Under the pieces are notes generated by a model. The model made no database searches. It was given only the letters and a program-made list of their open reading frames with translations, and was not told the origin of the DNA. DNA of 64,000 nucleotides from an uncultured Lachnospiraceae bacterium (lineage in GTDB: Bacteria; Bacillota; Clostridia; Lachnospirales; Lachnospiraceae). The stretch's first letter is position 1. Each line of letters opens with the position of its first letter. The stretch lies in the NCBI GenBank assembly GCA_910589105.1, contig CAJUST010000004.1:71936-135935 (forward strand), written 5' to 3'. Positions 24,868-33,874 of the stretch are shown piece by piece. A program made the translations under genes and the position numbers.

Positions 24868-26454
24868 TTATTGCGGTATCTGCTCAACGCTTCCATCTTC
24901 AGCAATCCGTTCTCCCTCGCCTATCTGTGGCGTTTGTTTTGCGGCTTCCTGCGCGGCTTTTCTTGCCGCTTCCTCTTTCGCCTTTTCCTTTTCTTCGTCG
25001 TAATAGGAATAGGAATTGGCGATTTTCGTATTTTCCGCCGTCAATTTCACGGGTTCCCGGTAATAAGCGACGACAGGCGTATCTTTTTCTACGGTTTTAT
25101 ACAATTTCTCCGCAATTTCCTCCGGCACATTGATACAGCCATGGGAACCTGACGTTTTATAAATGGAACCGCCAAACCTGCCGTTTCTCCAAGATGCATC
25201 GTGAATCCCGACATTATACGCAAACGGCATAAAATAAGTCACATTGGACTCATACGTCTCTCCTTTTAACACTGCCGGGCTCTGCTTATAAACAATCTTA
25301 AACACACCGTCCGGCGAACCGTTGCCGCGGCTGATATTGCCCGAAACAATATCCGTATCCACTTTAACTACGCCGTTTTCGATATACCACAAATGCTGAT
25401 TGGTGTAGTCAATTTCTATATAAGTGCTTCCAATGTCGTTTTTACTGCGGCTGACGGCTGTCTGGGAGTATACAGGCTGCCTCGTCTTGACTTCACCGTT
25501 TTTCACTTCCTGTATCAACTGTTCCCGTTCCGCTTCCTTATCAATGACCCAGCCGTAATCCCCTCCGCCAATCGTTACGCTGTCGCCTTTTGCCGTTAAA
25601 AATTTCCGCTCATCGCCATATGTATTGTACTTACTGGCAAGGCTTTGGACATAGGCGGCGGCTTTTTCTTCGTTAAACGTAACGTTATAATTATCATCGA
25701 CGGTAATCCATTCCGATATTACGCTTTTATCTACGACTTCCTTATCTTCGCCCATATCATATGTGATTTCCGCTCCAAAAAATGACTGGATTTGGTTCAT
25801 ACAGCCATTTAAAACCGGATCTTCTGACGTCACCTGAGGTTTTTCGTAGAGGTCGTCCGTAAACGTAAATTCCGATTCTCCGGCCTCTACCGCGCCTTTG
25901 ATGCGTGCATACAATTTATCTTCAATCAAGCAGCTTCCCTGCTGCTCCGCTATTAACGCATAGCCTTCTTCCGTCATCTCTATTCTGGCGTCTTGCGGCT
26001 TTTGCATCTGCGCTTCCGTTAAACAGTCTAAAGACGCCACCGCCTCTTTTAACAAATCCTCATCATATGTAATGCTTCTGTCCATTTCCAGTTTTTTGTC
26101 TTTCGTAATCTGGAACGGCCAGAGAAATGAGGACTGCGCATTGATTAATTTTTCTTCTTCTCCAAGGGGCTGGTAATCATAGCCAATGTCCCTTCCTAGT
26201 ATCTGGTGTTTATTTCCATTTCTATCGCGCATAACGAGCAGGTAATCTTTCACTTCCATTCGCAGCTCATCTACCGCTTCTTCGGCCGTCATTCCGCTCA
26301 CGTCCACGTCTTCAATGCTGGTGCGGTAAAAAAAATGGGATTGGAAATAAAAACTGAAAAACGCATACAACGCGATAATCAGAAACAGAACAGCGCCAAA
26401 TGCGAGCAGCAAAGACCTGCGCAGCACTTTGGCTCTTTTTCTCCTGCGACTCAT
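24868..26454 (-). CDS. L,D-transpeptidase (YkuD) with PG-binding-4 domains
   Basis: A 528-residue membrane-anchored enzyme forming 3-3 cross-links or attaching groups to peptidoglycan outside the membrane. Basic N-terminus then a transmembrane helix at about 14-36; two PG_binding_4-type domains about 40-330 (EDVDVSGMTAEEAVDELR and a second copy); YkuD catalytic domain about 345-470 with the signature GIHDASWRN ... SGSHGCINVP containing the catalytic Cys. The tail (EEKEKAKEEAARKAAQEAAK) is charged and low-complexity. The domain layout is standard for Clostridia. It is monocistronic on the minus strand. Confidence 0.93.
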   Translation of the reverse strand: MSRRRKRAKVLRRSLLLAFGAVLFLIIALYAFFSFYFQSHFFYRTSIEDVDVSGMTAEEAVDELRMEVKDYLLVMRDRNGNKHQILGRDIGYDYQPLGEEEKLINAQSSFLWPFQITKDKKLEMDRSITYDEDLLKEAVASLDCLTEAQMQKPQDARIEMTEEGYALIAEQQGSCLIEDKLYARIKGAVEAGESEFTFTDDLYEKPQVTSEDPVLNGCMNQIQSFFGAEITYDMGEDKEVVDKSVISEWITVDDNYNVTFNEEKAAAYVQSLASKYNTYGDERKFLTAKGDSVTIGGGDYGWVIDKEAEREQLIQEVKNGEVKTRQPVYSQTAVSRSKNDIGSTYIEIDYTNQHLWYIENGVVKVDTDIVSGNISRGNGSPDGVFKIVYKQSPAVLKGETYESNVTYFMPFAYNVGIHDASWRNGRFGGSIYKTSGSHGCINVPEEIAEKLYKTVEKDTPVVAYYREPVKLTAENTKIANSYSYYDEEKEKAKEEAARKAAQEAAKQTPQIGEGERIAEDGSVEQIPQ

Positions 26455-26599
26455 ACTTTCACTCCTTTTTCTGTATCTCTATTGCTTAGCCGCCGTTTGC
26501 TTTTCGCCAAACAGCTACTTACATTATACTCTATCTTACAGAAAAATGGACAAGAAGACGAAAAAATTAATAATATTGTAATAATAAATGATAAAAATT

Positions 26600-27088
26600 T
26601 TATTTTTGGTTGATATAATTTACTAAACCTTCACAATCAATAATCTTTTGCATAAATTCCGGAAACGCCTGCCCCTGATAAACTGCGCCTTTTGTCTTAT
26701 TTTTTATCACGCCGGAATCAAAGTCCACCTCGACTTCATCTCCCGCTTCGATTTCCTTTGCCGCCTGCGGGCATTCTACGATTGGCAGGCCGATATTAAT
26801 TGCGTTGCGGTAAAAAATCCGCGCAAAAGTCTCTGCGATCACACAGCTTATGCCGGCGGCTTTGATTGCGATTGGCGCATGTTCCCTTGACGAGCCGCAT
26901 CCAAAGTTTTTCTCTGCCACTATAATATCGCCTTTCGCCACGTTTGCCACAAATTCCTTGTCAATGTCTTCCATGCAATGCTGCGCCAGTTCCTTTGGAT
27001 CGGAAGAATTTAAGTATCTTGCCGGAATAATCACGTCCGTATCTACATTATCGCCATATTTGAATACTGTTCCATGTGCTGCTTTCAT
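26600..27088 (-). CDS. leuD: 3-isopropylmalate dehydratase small subunit
   Basis: Small subunit of isopropylmalate isomerase, which with LeuC interconverts 2- and 3-isopropylmalate in leucine synthesis. The 162-residue product is the short archaeal/clostridial type: FKYGDNVDTDVIIPARYL, KNFGCGSSREHAPIAIKAAG, ARIFYRNAINIGLPIVE. It starts four bases after the leuC stop with GGAGG in front, so the two are co-translated. Members of this short class can also act on homoaconitate or citraconate; the neighbourhood has no leuA or leuB to settle this. Confidence 0.95.
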   Translation of the reverse strand: MKAAHGTVFKYGDNVDTDVIIPARYLNSSDPKELAQHCMEDIDKEFVANVAKGDIIVAEKNFGCGSSREHAPIAIKAAGISCVIAETFARIFYRNAINIGLPIVECPQAAKEIEAGDEVEVDFDSGVIKNKTKGAVYQGQAFPEFMQKIIDCEGLVNYINQK

Positions 27089-27092
27089 GCCA

Positions 27093-28361
27093 TTATCCTC
27101 CTATCACTTCGTCCGGGCTTGAAATTTTCCCCGTCACTGCGCTTGCAGCCGCCACGGCCGGGCTGGCAAGGTAAATCTCGGAATCCGTATGTCCCATTCT
27201 GCCTACAAAATTCCGGTTTGTCGTCGAAATGCAGCGTTCATTTTCTGCAAGAATGCCCATGTAGCCGCCCAGACAAGGCCCGCAAGTCGGCGTGCTGACA
27301 ATCGCTCCCGCTTCAATAAAGATTTTCAAAAGCCCCTGTTCCATTGCATCCAAATAAATTTTCTGCGTTGCCGGAATCACAATGACGCGGACGCCTTTTG
27401 CCACTTTTTTTCCTTTTAAAATCTCTGCGGCAACCTTTAGATCTCCCAACCGCCCATTCGTACAGGAACCAATGACAACCTGATCAATTTTCACGTCGCC
27501 CACGCAGTCGATCGTCTTCGTGTTTTCCGGCAAATGCGGAAAAGCGACCGTTGGCATTAACGCCGATAAATCAATCGTGTATTCTTCGTCATATTGCGCG
27601 TCCGCATCGGCTTCATAAATTTGATATGGGCGGGCAGAATGTGCGTTTAAATAGTCTTTGCAAATCTCGTCTACCGGGAAAATCCCGTTTTTGCCGCCTC
27701 CTTCGATTGCCATATTTGCAATCGTAAAACGATCGTCCATAGACAAATGCGCAATGCCGTCGCCTGTAAATTCCATAGATTTGTATAAAGCTCCGTCTAC
27801 GCCGATTTTGCCGATAATATGAAGTATAATGTCTTTTCCGCTTACCCATTTTGCCGGTTTTCCCGTTAGATTGAATTTAATTGCGGAAGGGACTTTAAAC
27901 CATGCCTTTCCGGTCGCCATGCCTGCCGCCATGTCCGTACTTCCAACTCCGGTCGAAAATGCGCCCAACGCGCCATATGTGCAGGTATGGGAATCGGCTC
28001 CGATAATCACGTCTCCGGCAACCGTTAAGCCCTTTTCCGGCAAAAGCGCATGTTCAATCCCCATTTCCCCTACGTCAAAATAATTTGTAATTTCATGTTT
28101 GCATGCAAATTCGCGGACGCACTTACAGTGCTGCGCAGACTTTATGTCTTTGTTTGGCGCAAAGTGGTCAAGGACAAGCGCGATTTTATCTTTATGGAAT
28201 ACGCCCTCTGTGTTCATTTTTTCCAGTTCATGAATCGCCACCGGAGAAGTAATGTCGTTTCCAAGCACAAGATCCAAATCCGCCTCAATTAACTGGCCTG
28301 CCTGTACCGTCTCTAAGCCTGCGCGCGCCGCAAGAATTTTCTGGGTCATTGTCATTCCCAT
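27093..28361 (-). CDS. leuC: 3-isopropylmalate dehydratase large subunit
   Basis: Aconitase-family [4Fe-4S] subunit, 422 residues, the shorter LeuC2 class that pairs with a short LeuD. Visible are TQKILAARAG, VLDHFAPNKDIKSAQ, GADSHTCTYGALGAFSTGVGSTD, and the iron-sulfur cysteines in GSCTNGR and PTCGPCLGGYMG. The start MGMTMTQK at 28361 has AGGAGG about nine bases upstream. It is the first gene of leuCD and is divergent from a LysR-type gene, with palindromes between them. Confidence 0.95.
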   Translation of the reverse strand: MGMTMTQKILAARAGLETVQAGQLIEADLDLVLGNDITSPVAIHELEKMNTEGVFHKDKIALVLDHFAPNKDIKSAQHCKCVREFACKHEITNYFDVGEMGIEHALLPEKGLTVAGDVIIGADSHTCTYGALGAFSTGVGSTDMAAGMATGKAWFKVPSAIKFNLTGKPAKWVSGKDIILHIIGKIGVDGALYKSMEFTGDGIAHLSMDDRFTIANMAIEGGGKNGIFPVDEICKDYLNAHSARPYQIYEADADAQYDEEYTIDLSALMPTVAFPHLPENTKTIDCVGDVKIDQVVIGSCTNGRLGDLKVAAEILKGKKVAKGVRVIVIPATQKIYLDAMEQGLLKIFIEAGAIVSTPTCGPCLGGYMGILAENERCISTTNRNFVGRMGHTDSEIYLASPAVAAASAVTGKISSPDEVIGG

Positions 28362-28436
28362 GCAGCATACCTCCTATTGTTTCATTTTGTGTGAGTGTTT
28401 GTAACAATGGTTATTTTATCACATTGCAGGGCAGAT

Positions 28437-28478
28437 GAGAAATACTTATTCTCTATATTTACTATAACCAAAAGTTAT
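28437..28478. promoter_or_regulatory. Candidate LysR operator sites between leuC and lysR
   Basis: Two palindromes occur 11 bp apart: GAGAAATACTTATTCTC (28437-28453) and ATAACCAAAAGTTAT (28464-28478). Both have the T-N11-A form of LysR-type regulator sites. The second lies directly before TATGATAT, a likely -10 of the plus-strand regulator gene, which fits autorepression; the first lies toward leuC and fits activation. Confidence 0.6.
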
Positions 28479-28521
28479 GGTATGATATGTCTATTATAAT
28501 TTCAGGAAAGAAGGGGACGCG

Positions 28522-29421
28522 ATGCAGCAATCTCTGACGGCGTACCGTATTTTTTACGCAACGGCAAACGCCGGAAACATTTCAAAAGCCGCAAAAGAGC
28601 TGTTTATCAGCCAGCCTGCAATTAGCAAGGCAGTCCAAAAATTAGAAGATGCGTTAGGATGCAAGCTGTTTACACGCAGTTCACGCGGCGTTACGCTGAC
28701 AGAAGAAGGGAAATTGCTCTACGCGCATGTAAAACAGGCGTTTGAAACGCTCTCGCTCGGAGAAGAAAAACTCCAGCGTTCGAAAGAGCTTGGCGCCGGA
28801 CATTTGAAAATCGGGGCAAGTTCAGCGCTTTGCAAATACCTTTTATTGCCTTATTTAAAAGAGTTTATTAAAAACTTCCCAAATATGAATATTTCGATTG
28901 TATGCCAGTCAAGCAATAAAACAATACGTCTATTGGAAGAACAAAAAATTGACGTCGGGCTTGTCGGAAAGCCTAAGAGCCATAAACAAATGACATTTGA
29001 ATTTTTTGAAAAAATCGAAGATATATTTGTCATTTCGCCAGAATGCCTAAAATATCCAAAGTTACAGGAAATCGGCAATAAACAGCTATTGGAAAACGCC
29101 ACGCTTATGCTGTTAGATAAGCAGAATATGACAAGACAATACATTGACGATTACTTACAGCTCAACCGGATAGCCGTCCAAGAATCCATTGATGTGTCAG
29201 ACATGGAGCTTTTAATTGAATTTGCTAAAATCGGGCTTGGCGCGGCTTGCGTGATTCGGGGATTTGTGTGGGAAGAATTAAAAAATGGAAGTTTAATTGA
29301 ACTTCCATTAGAAACGCCAATCCCAAAACGGGAAGTGGGATTTATATATCCGATAAACGAAAGCCGGACGAAATCAGCGGAGCTGTTCGCGCGGTTTTTA
29401 TGCGAAAAAAGACGCGCATAA
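28522..29421 (+). CDS. LysR-family transcriptional regulator
   Basis: A 299-residue regulator with an N-terminal winged HTH (YRIFYATANAGNISKAAKELFISQPAISKAVQKLED, abbreviated: AKELFISQPAISKAVQ is the recognition part) and a periplasmic-binding-like effector domain from about residue 90 (GHLKIGASSALCKYLLLPYL). It is divergent from leuCD and shares the palindrome-bearing gap, so leuCD is the natural target; the effector might be 2-isopropylmalate as for other Leu regulators, but this is inference. It ends 14 bp from the converging mcrC gene. Confidence 0.93.
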   Translation: MQQSLTAYRIFYATANAGNISKAAKELFISQPAISKAVQKLEDALGCKLFTRSSRGVTLTEEGKLLYAHVKQAFETLSLGEEKLQRSKELGAGHLKIGASSALCKYLLLPYLKEFIKNFPNMNISIVCQSSNKTIRLLEEQKIDVGLVGKPKSHKQMTFEFFEKIEDIFVISPECLKYPKLQEIGNKQLLENATLMLLDKQNMTRQYIDDYLQLNRIAVQESIDVSDMELLIEFAKIGLGAACVIRGFVWEELKNGSLIELPLETPIPKREVGFIYPINESRTKSAELFARFLCEKRRA

Positions 29422-29435
29422 TGCCGCCTGACGTT

Positions 29436-30509
29436 TCATTGCCCCATGCCCGTTTCTTCTGGAAAATGATCCTCTGCAATCTTGTTCAACTGCGCTTTAA
29501 TTTCTGAAAACGGCCGGTTTAAATCGAGTGTTTTTACGCTGATTTGGTTCCCGCGCATTTGATAAACGGCATCCGGCTGTATTTCTTCGTCGGTTTTTGC
29601 ATAAAGCAGCATGCCCGACATTTGATGCGGCGCGTTGCCAAAACTATAATGCCGCTGTTTCACATAGGTGAAAATCTGATAGAGGTTGGCGGAATGTATT
29701 GTATGTATCCCATAGTTTTCCTGCGTCGTTTTCGCATAATATTTGGCGTCAATAATCAGTACGGCATTTCCTTTTTGCAAGTGAATGTCAGTTTTTAAAA
29801 CCGGAAGCATATCGCTTTCCCCTTTGTCTAACGACCATGATAAATGCTTTTTGCCGGGGGATAGTCCGGGATAATGCCGTTTATAATATTCTAAAATAAA
29901 TTTTTCATACAGACGATACATACGCTGTTCATCGAAAAAAGATGCAAGCCTATACGAACCCTGTTCCGTTGTAAGCAACATGCCCTCAAACAACAGACGG
30001 CAGACGCCAAGCAGCATTCTGTATGTCTGGTTATTTCTGTGAAAACGAACCCGCGTCCATTTTATGCCCGCGGGATCTAGGGAATCGATGCCGGAAAAAT
30101 ACAGCAGTTCCTTTTTCAGGCTGTCTTTATATACCGCTTTCACTTTTCCGGATGCAAGCAAATAGAGCGCAGCCGTTTTCAAAATCTGGTTATAGAGATT
30201 ATTTTCTGTCAGCAAGTCAAACTGACAGGATAATGCTTTCTTCTGCGCCAGACGGTTGCGGATTGTATCCGGCATATGGATTTTCCCACGCATCACAGGC
30301 AGGTCTTCCTGACAGCTTCTGTAATCGCGATAAAGCCCCTGCTTTAACTGTACGCCGATTCCTTTTGAAAGAATTGCCGCAAACATATCATACATCTCGT
30401 CAAATTCTTCCATTGCCAAATCCTCATAGACGGATTGATTTAATATCCGATACACATAAGAAAGCATATAGTAAATATTTTTAATTAGAATATGTTTTTT
30501 TCCACTCAT
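29436..30509 (-). CDS. mcrC: McrC-family subunit of a modification-dependent restriction system
   Basis: The nuclease partner of McrB, which cleaves DNA carrying modified cytosine. The start at 30509 overlaps the mcrB stop in an ATGA arrangement; the longer frame from 30539 lies inside mcrB and is not needed. The 357-residue product begins MSGKKHILIKNIYYMLSYVYR as McrC proteins do, has ALSCQFDLLTENNLYNQILK in the middle, and near residue 235-255 the PD-(D/E)xK pair VLKTDIHLQ ... VLIIDAKYY. Coupled translation with mcrB supports a functional two-gene type IV system. Confidence 0.93.
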   Translation of the reverse strand: MSGKKHILIKNIYYMLSYVYRILNQSVYEDLAMEEFDEMYDMFAAILSKGIGVQLKQGLYRDYRSCQEDLPVMRGKIHMPDTIRNRLAQKKALSCQFDLLTENNLYNQILKTAALYLLASGKVKAVYKDSLKKELLYFSGIDSLDPAGIKWTRVRFHRNNQTYRMLLGVCRLLFEGMLLTTEQGSYRLASFFDEQRMYRLYEKFILEYYKRHYPGLSPGKKHLSWSLDKGESDMLPVLKTDIHLQKGNAVLIIDAKYYAKTTQENYGIHTIHSANLYQIFTYVKQRHYSFGNAPHQMSGMLLYAKTDEEIQPDAVYQMRGNQISVKTLDLNRPFSEIKAQLNKIAEDHFPEETGMGQ

Positions 30510-32905
30510 TGAAATACACCCTGCAAACGGTTCTCCCACTGTTTCTGCGCCGTTTCATCGTCAAACCAATATTCACGGATCAAAGGCAGGATATCAAACT
30601 CCACTACGTCCCTTAACCATTCTTCGGTGCATGTGGAAGCATTGCAAAAATAACTGTGCCCAATGCAAAAACCTTTTCCAAGCGACTTATCTTCTGCAAT
30701 CTGACCGTTCAATTCTTTTATCTGCCCGATTAACTGATCGAACTGCCCGTTTTCAACTTTGCTTTGGTATGCGAGAAATCCGTCGGTATCAAATCCCGGT
30801 TCCATTTCAAAAAAACTGAAACGGCGGCGAAGGGCGTAATCCATCATTGCAAGGCTTTTGTCTGCCGTATTCATCAGCCCAATGATATACAGGTTTTTTG
30901 GGACAGCAAACAGTTCCCCGTTATAAGCAAGCTCGACCGGCTCGTTCCGGTAATCGTTTTCGATTAGCATAAGCAATTCCCCAAAAATCCTGCTTAAATT
31001 TCCACGGTTAATTTCATCTATTATAAAAAAATAATCTTGCTCAGGATAGTTAGCGGCTTTTTTGCAGAAGCGGTAAAATATGCCATATTTTAACTCAAAC
31101 CCATCTTTTACAGGCTTATACCCCATCATAAAATCTTCATAGGAATAATTTTGATGGAACTGGACAAATGCAATGCGGCTGTCGTCTCTTTTGCCCATAA
31201 TGGAATAGGCAAGCCGTTTAGCGGCAAACGTTTTTCCTACGCCGGGCGCGCCTTGAAGGATAAGATTCTTTTTCCTAAGAAGAACGGACGCCAGACGATT
31301 GTATTTTGCTTCCGTCATATAGACTTCTTCTAAAAAGTCTTCCTTCGTATAGTTTGAAAATGCCACAGGCAGGGCAGGCTTTGGATTTTCTTCACGGATC
31401 ATATCAAGGATAATGTCATATTCCTCTTTCGTAAGCTTAAATAAAGTGCCTTGGAAATTTTTGAAAAATTCCATATGCTTTAACTTCGGGTGAGATTTTA
31501 ACGCGGCAAAATCTATTGGAACGGACAATTCTTCCGTTTTTTCAAAATAAATCTGCTCTTTGTCTTGTTCCAAAACTACTTGAGCCAGCCCTGTAATTTG
31601 TTTTCTCGGCGTTGACTCATAACCTATTACAAGATCTCCTGTTCTCGCATCTAAAAAATTTTGAAAAATGCGGCGTTTGTTTCCATTGTCATTATATAAT
31701 GTATACCCTACCACTTTCCCAACTAACATATCCGAAAAACTCCAGATTTGCGGTTTTGAATTTAAAAACCAATAGCGGCGGCTTTCCTGTTCCCTATCGC
31801 CTGCGTAAAGATCGATCTTGGATAAATCCGTCTGCCGTAATGCTTCTTTTAACTCCTCTCTGATTTTATAGACAAAACTTCCCTCCTCTTTGCCGTCTGC
31901 CGGTTTCCCTAAATAAAGAACCGGCCAATAACGGACGTCTCCTTTTTCCATATACAAGGGACAGCCCGTTTCTTTTGCCACGCGTTTTGCCAGAGTAACG
32001 GAAGCAACGTTATAAAAATTTATTGTTTCTCCGTATTTTTCCGAAAGCTGCTTACAAGTGGCCTGTCCGCCAAAATCCTGTATGCGTTTCATAATTTCTA
32101 AACTGTTTTTCGTGAATATTTCATCGTTTTGCAAAAGAACCGCCCAGTCGCCCGCCGTCAGGTTTGGCGTATACTCCGCCGGAAGCCAAGTCTTTGAATC
32201 CGTCCCACGTATGCCGTCAACTCGGTTTCCCCAAAAACGGCTGATATAAAAGCAGACGTCCATTGTCAGCGTATGCAGGCACGGATCACTATAGTCAGAT
32301 TCCGTAAGATTTGCCGTAAGCAAATCCCTCAGTTCAGAATCCTGTTTCAGCGCTTCGCATATCTCGTCATATAACGACATAAAGTTTTGGAAGTTTTTAA
32401 CATATGCGCCTTTTTTAAATTGATAGCCGCTTTCTAATAGTTTAGAAACGGTGTTTATTTCACTAAATTTATAGATATAATATTTATCCGGATAGCGAAG
32501 CCACAAGTAAGTGGAAATCGCATTTTCATACTGATAATGCTTTTGGACGCCATTGCCAAAACGTTCCAATAATCCATCTGATTTTTGTTTAAAGTTTGCA
32601 ATGCGGGCATAGAGATCCTGCGTTTCGTCAAACAGCGTTATGTACATGGAGCGCACTTCTTCCGGCGCCTCTTTTGCAAACCGGATTATCATTTCTGCCG
32701 GAAAATTATGGGCAGACACTAAAAGATTCTCCGTCTGTGATAAAGAATCTGTAAGCATTTGCAAAAAATCCTTTGCTTTGATATTCCAATGCGTTTGAAA
32801 GCAGTGAACCGCTTTCCATTTGTACTTTTCTTCCTGCCACCGTTTTTGCGTAAAGTCTTTTTTGTATGCATCCACCGCTTCTTTTAACCGGGATTGATTC
32901 AGCAT
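30506..32905 (-). CDS. mcrB: McrB-family GTPase with EVE-like reader domain
   Basis: AAA+ motor that recognises modified DNA and drives McrC. The start at 32905 (MLNQSRLKEAVDAYKKDF) has AGAGGTG upstream; an earlier in-frame ATG at 32995 would overlap the ybaK-like gene. The 799-residue product has an N-terminal region of about 370 residues of unknown fold, then an EVE/PUA-like segment about 390-490 (RTGDLVIGYESTPRKQITGLAQVV) likely to read the modified base, then the AAA+ domain with Walker A GAPGVGKT at about 552, Walker B FFIIDEINRGNLSRIFGELL and sensor NTADKSLAMMDYALRRRF. The McrB hallmark MNTADxS is clear. Both genes look intact. Confidence 0.92.
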   Translation of the reverse strand: MLNQSRLKEAVDAYKKDFTQKRWQEEKYKWKAVHCFQTHWNIKAKDFLQMLTDSLSQTENLLVSAHNFPAEMIIRFAKEAPEEVRSMYITLFDETQDLYARIANFKQKSDGLLERFGNGVQKHYQYENAISTYLWLRYPDKYYIYKFSEINTVSKLLESGYQFKKGAYVKNFQNFMSLYDEICEALKQDSELRDLLTANLTESDYSDPCLHTLTMDVCFYISRFWGNRVDGIRGTDSKTWLPAEYTPNLTAGDWAVLLQNDEIFTKNSLEIMKRIQDFGGQATCKQLSEKYGETINFYNVASVTLAKRVAKETGCPLYMEKGDVRYWPVLYLGKPADGKEEGSFVYKIREELKEALRQTDLSKIDLYAGDREQESRRYWFLNSKPQIWSFSDMLVGKVVGYTLYNDNGNKRRIFQNFLDARTGDLVIGYESTPRKQITGLAQVVLEQDKEQIYFEKTEELSVPIDFAALKSHPKLKHMEFFKNFQGTLFKLTKEEYDIILDMIREENPKPALPVAFSNYTKEDFLEEVYMTEAKYNRLASVLLRKKNLILQGAPGVGKTFAAKRLAYSIMGKRDDSRIAFVQFHQNYSYEDFMMGYKPVKDGFELKYGIFYRFCKKAANYPEQDYFFIIDEINRGNLSRIFGELLMLIENDYRNEPVELAYNGELFAVPKNLYIIGLMNTADKSLAMMDYALRRRFSFFEMEPGFDTDGFLAYQSKVENGQFDQLIGQIKELNGQIAEDKSLGKGFCIGHSYFCNASTCTEEWLRDVVEFDILPLIREYWFDDETAQKQWENRLQGVFQ

Positions 32906-32978
32906 AAATTCACCTCTTTCTTTTTCACTTGTGGAAAGTTCCTGTTGTCCCCTTCCGCCTTCCTTCTCTTGGTTTTCC

Positions 32979-33458
32979 CTATTGGATTGTATCATACCCT
33001 TTGCAGACGTCCACCCATTCTTTGTATCCGGAATATTCCTCTAATTCCGAAACTGTAAGTTCGATCGCGCTGTTTGAACTGCCACAAGCCGGATACACGG
33101 TATCAAAACGTTTTAAGGATACATCAAGATAGACCTCTGTCCCCTCCTTTATGGCAAATGGGCAGACTCCGCCTACCGCATGTCCGACTAACGTTTCCAC
33201 TTCACTTGGTGAAAGCATTTTTGCCTTCGCCCCGAACTGCGCTTTATATTTCGGATTGTCGATTTTTGTATCCCCTGCCGCCACCACTAATACTGCATGT
33301 CCGTCCACGAGAAAGGACAGCGTCTTTGCAATCCTCTGCGGCTCACAATGCAACGCGGCGGCCGCTAACTCTACTGTCGCGCTGGATACGTCAAATTCCT
33401 GTATCCGCCCTTCCATTCCATAAGTTTGAAAAAATGATTTTACCCGTTCTATAGACAT
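32979..33458 (-). CDS. YbaK/EbsC-family aminoacyl-tRNA deacylase
   Basis: A 159-residue trans-editing enzyme of the YbaK/ProX group that hydrolyses mischarged tRNA (Cys-tRNA-Pro or Ala-tRNA-Pro). Features are IAKTLSFLVDGHAVLVVAAGD, the segment ML(S/T)PSEVETLVGHAVGGVCPFAI and YLDVSLKRFDTVYPACGSSNSAIEL. Two start codons are possible; 33458 is preferred because AGGAGG is eight bases from it, but only two or three from the one at 33464. It lies 73 bp before mcrB and may share its transcript. Confidence 0.92.
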   Translation of the reverse strand: MSIERVKSFFQTYGMEGRIQEFDVSSATVELAAAALHCEPQRIAKTLSFLVDGHAVLVVAAGDTKIDNPKYKAQFGAKAKMLSPSEVETLVGHAVGGVCPFAIKEGTEVYLDVSLKRFDTVYPACGSSNSAIELTVSELEEYSGYKEWVDVCKGYDTIQ

Positions 33459-33798
33459 TTCCATTTCCTCCTGTGTTTCTTCTATTCCGGATTCCTCGTC
33501 TTTCTGCTGTTTTCAATATTTCATTTCCTATTCAGACGGCAAATGCTTTTTCCAATCTCTGCTGGTTTTATTATGTCATTTCCTATTCAAAAAAAATGCT
33601 TTTATGTTCAAAATTAGCAAGAATTTTTGCAAACTTTCTAATATAAAATGACCCAGTTCCGTTTACGCCATTTTGCCAGACAGTATATCTTTTCTCACAT
33701 ATTCTTTTAAATTCCCATTCTTTCCATGATCCAATCCTGCAACGATCTCTTTGTTATTTTAGTATAGCATGGCTGCGCTTTTACCACAACAAAAAAAT
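33459..33798. other. Non-coding gap with a 30-bp direct repeat
   Basis: About 340 bp without a gene. A direct repeat TCATTTCCTATTCA followed eight bases later by AATGCTTTT occurs at 33521-33551 and 33576-33604 (55-bp period). A short minus-strand frame of about 30 codons near 33670-33760 has no start and no recognised match, so I do not call it. The right end holds the groEL terminator. Confidence 0.5.
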
Positions 33799-33836
33799 AA
33801 AACACCGTTATTCCAATCATAGAATAACGGTGTTTC
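33799..33836 (-). terminator. Terminator of groESL
   Basis: Arms AAACACCGTTATTC and GAATAACGGTGTTT around an eight-base loop; the minus-strand stem is followed by TATTTTTTTG. It lies 39 bp after the groEL stop. Confidence 0.88.
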
Positions 33837-33874
33837 ATTTTTTAGTGTTTACCCTTATTAGTTATTCAAAAGAA

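Noticed and set aside
28362..28521. Leucine T-box or leader peptide before leuC
   Set aside because: No T-box core or Leu-rich short frame; the gap is explained by divergent promoters and LysR-type palindromes.
33670..33760. Minus-strand frame of about 30 codons (GLDHGKNGNLKEYV)
   Set aside because: No start codon, no ribosome-binding site and no recognised family; chance in a non-coding gap is as likely.
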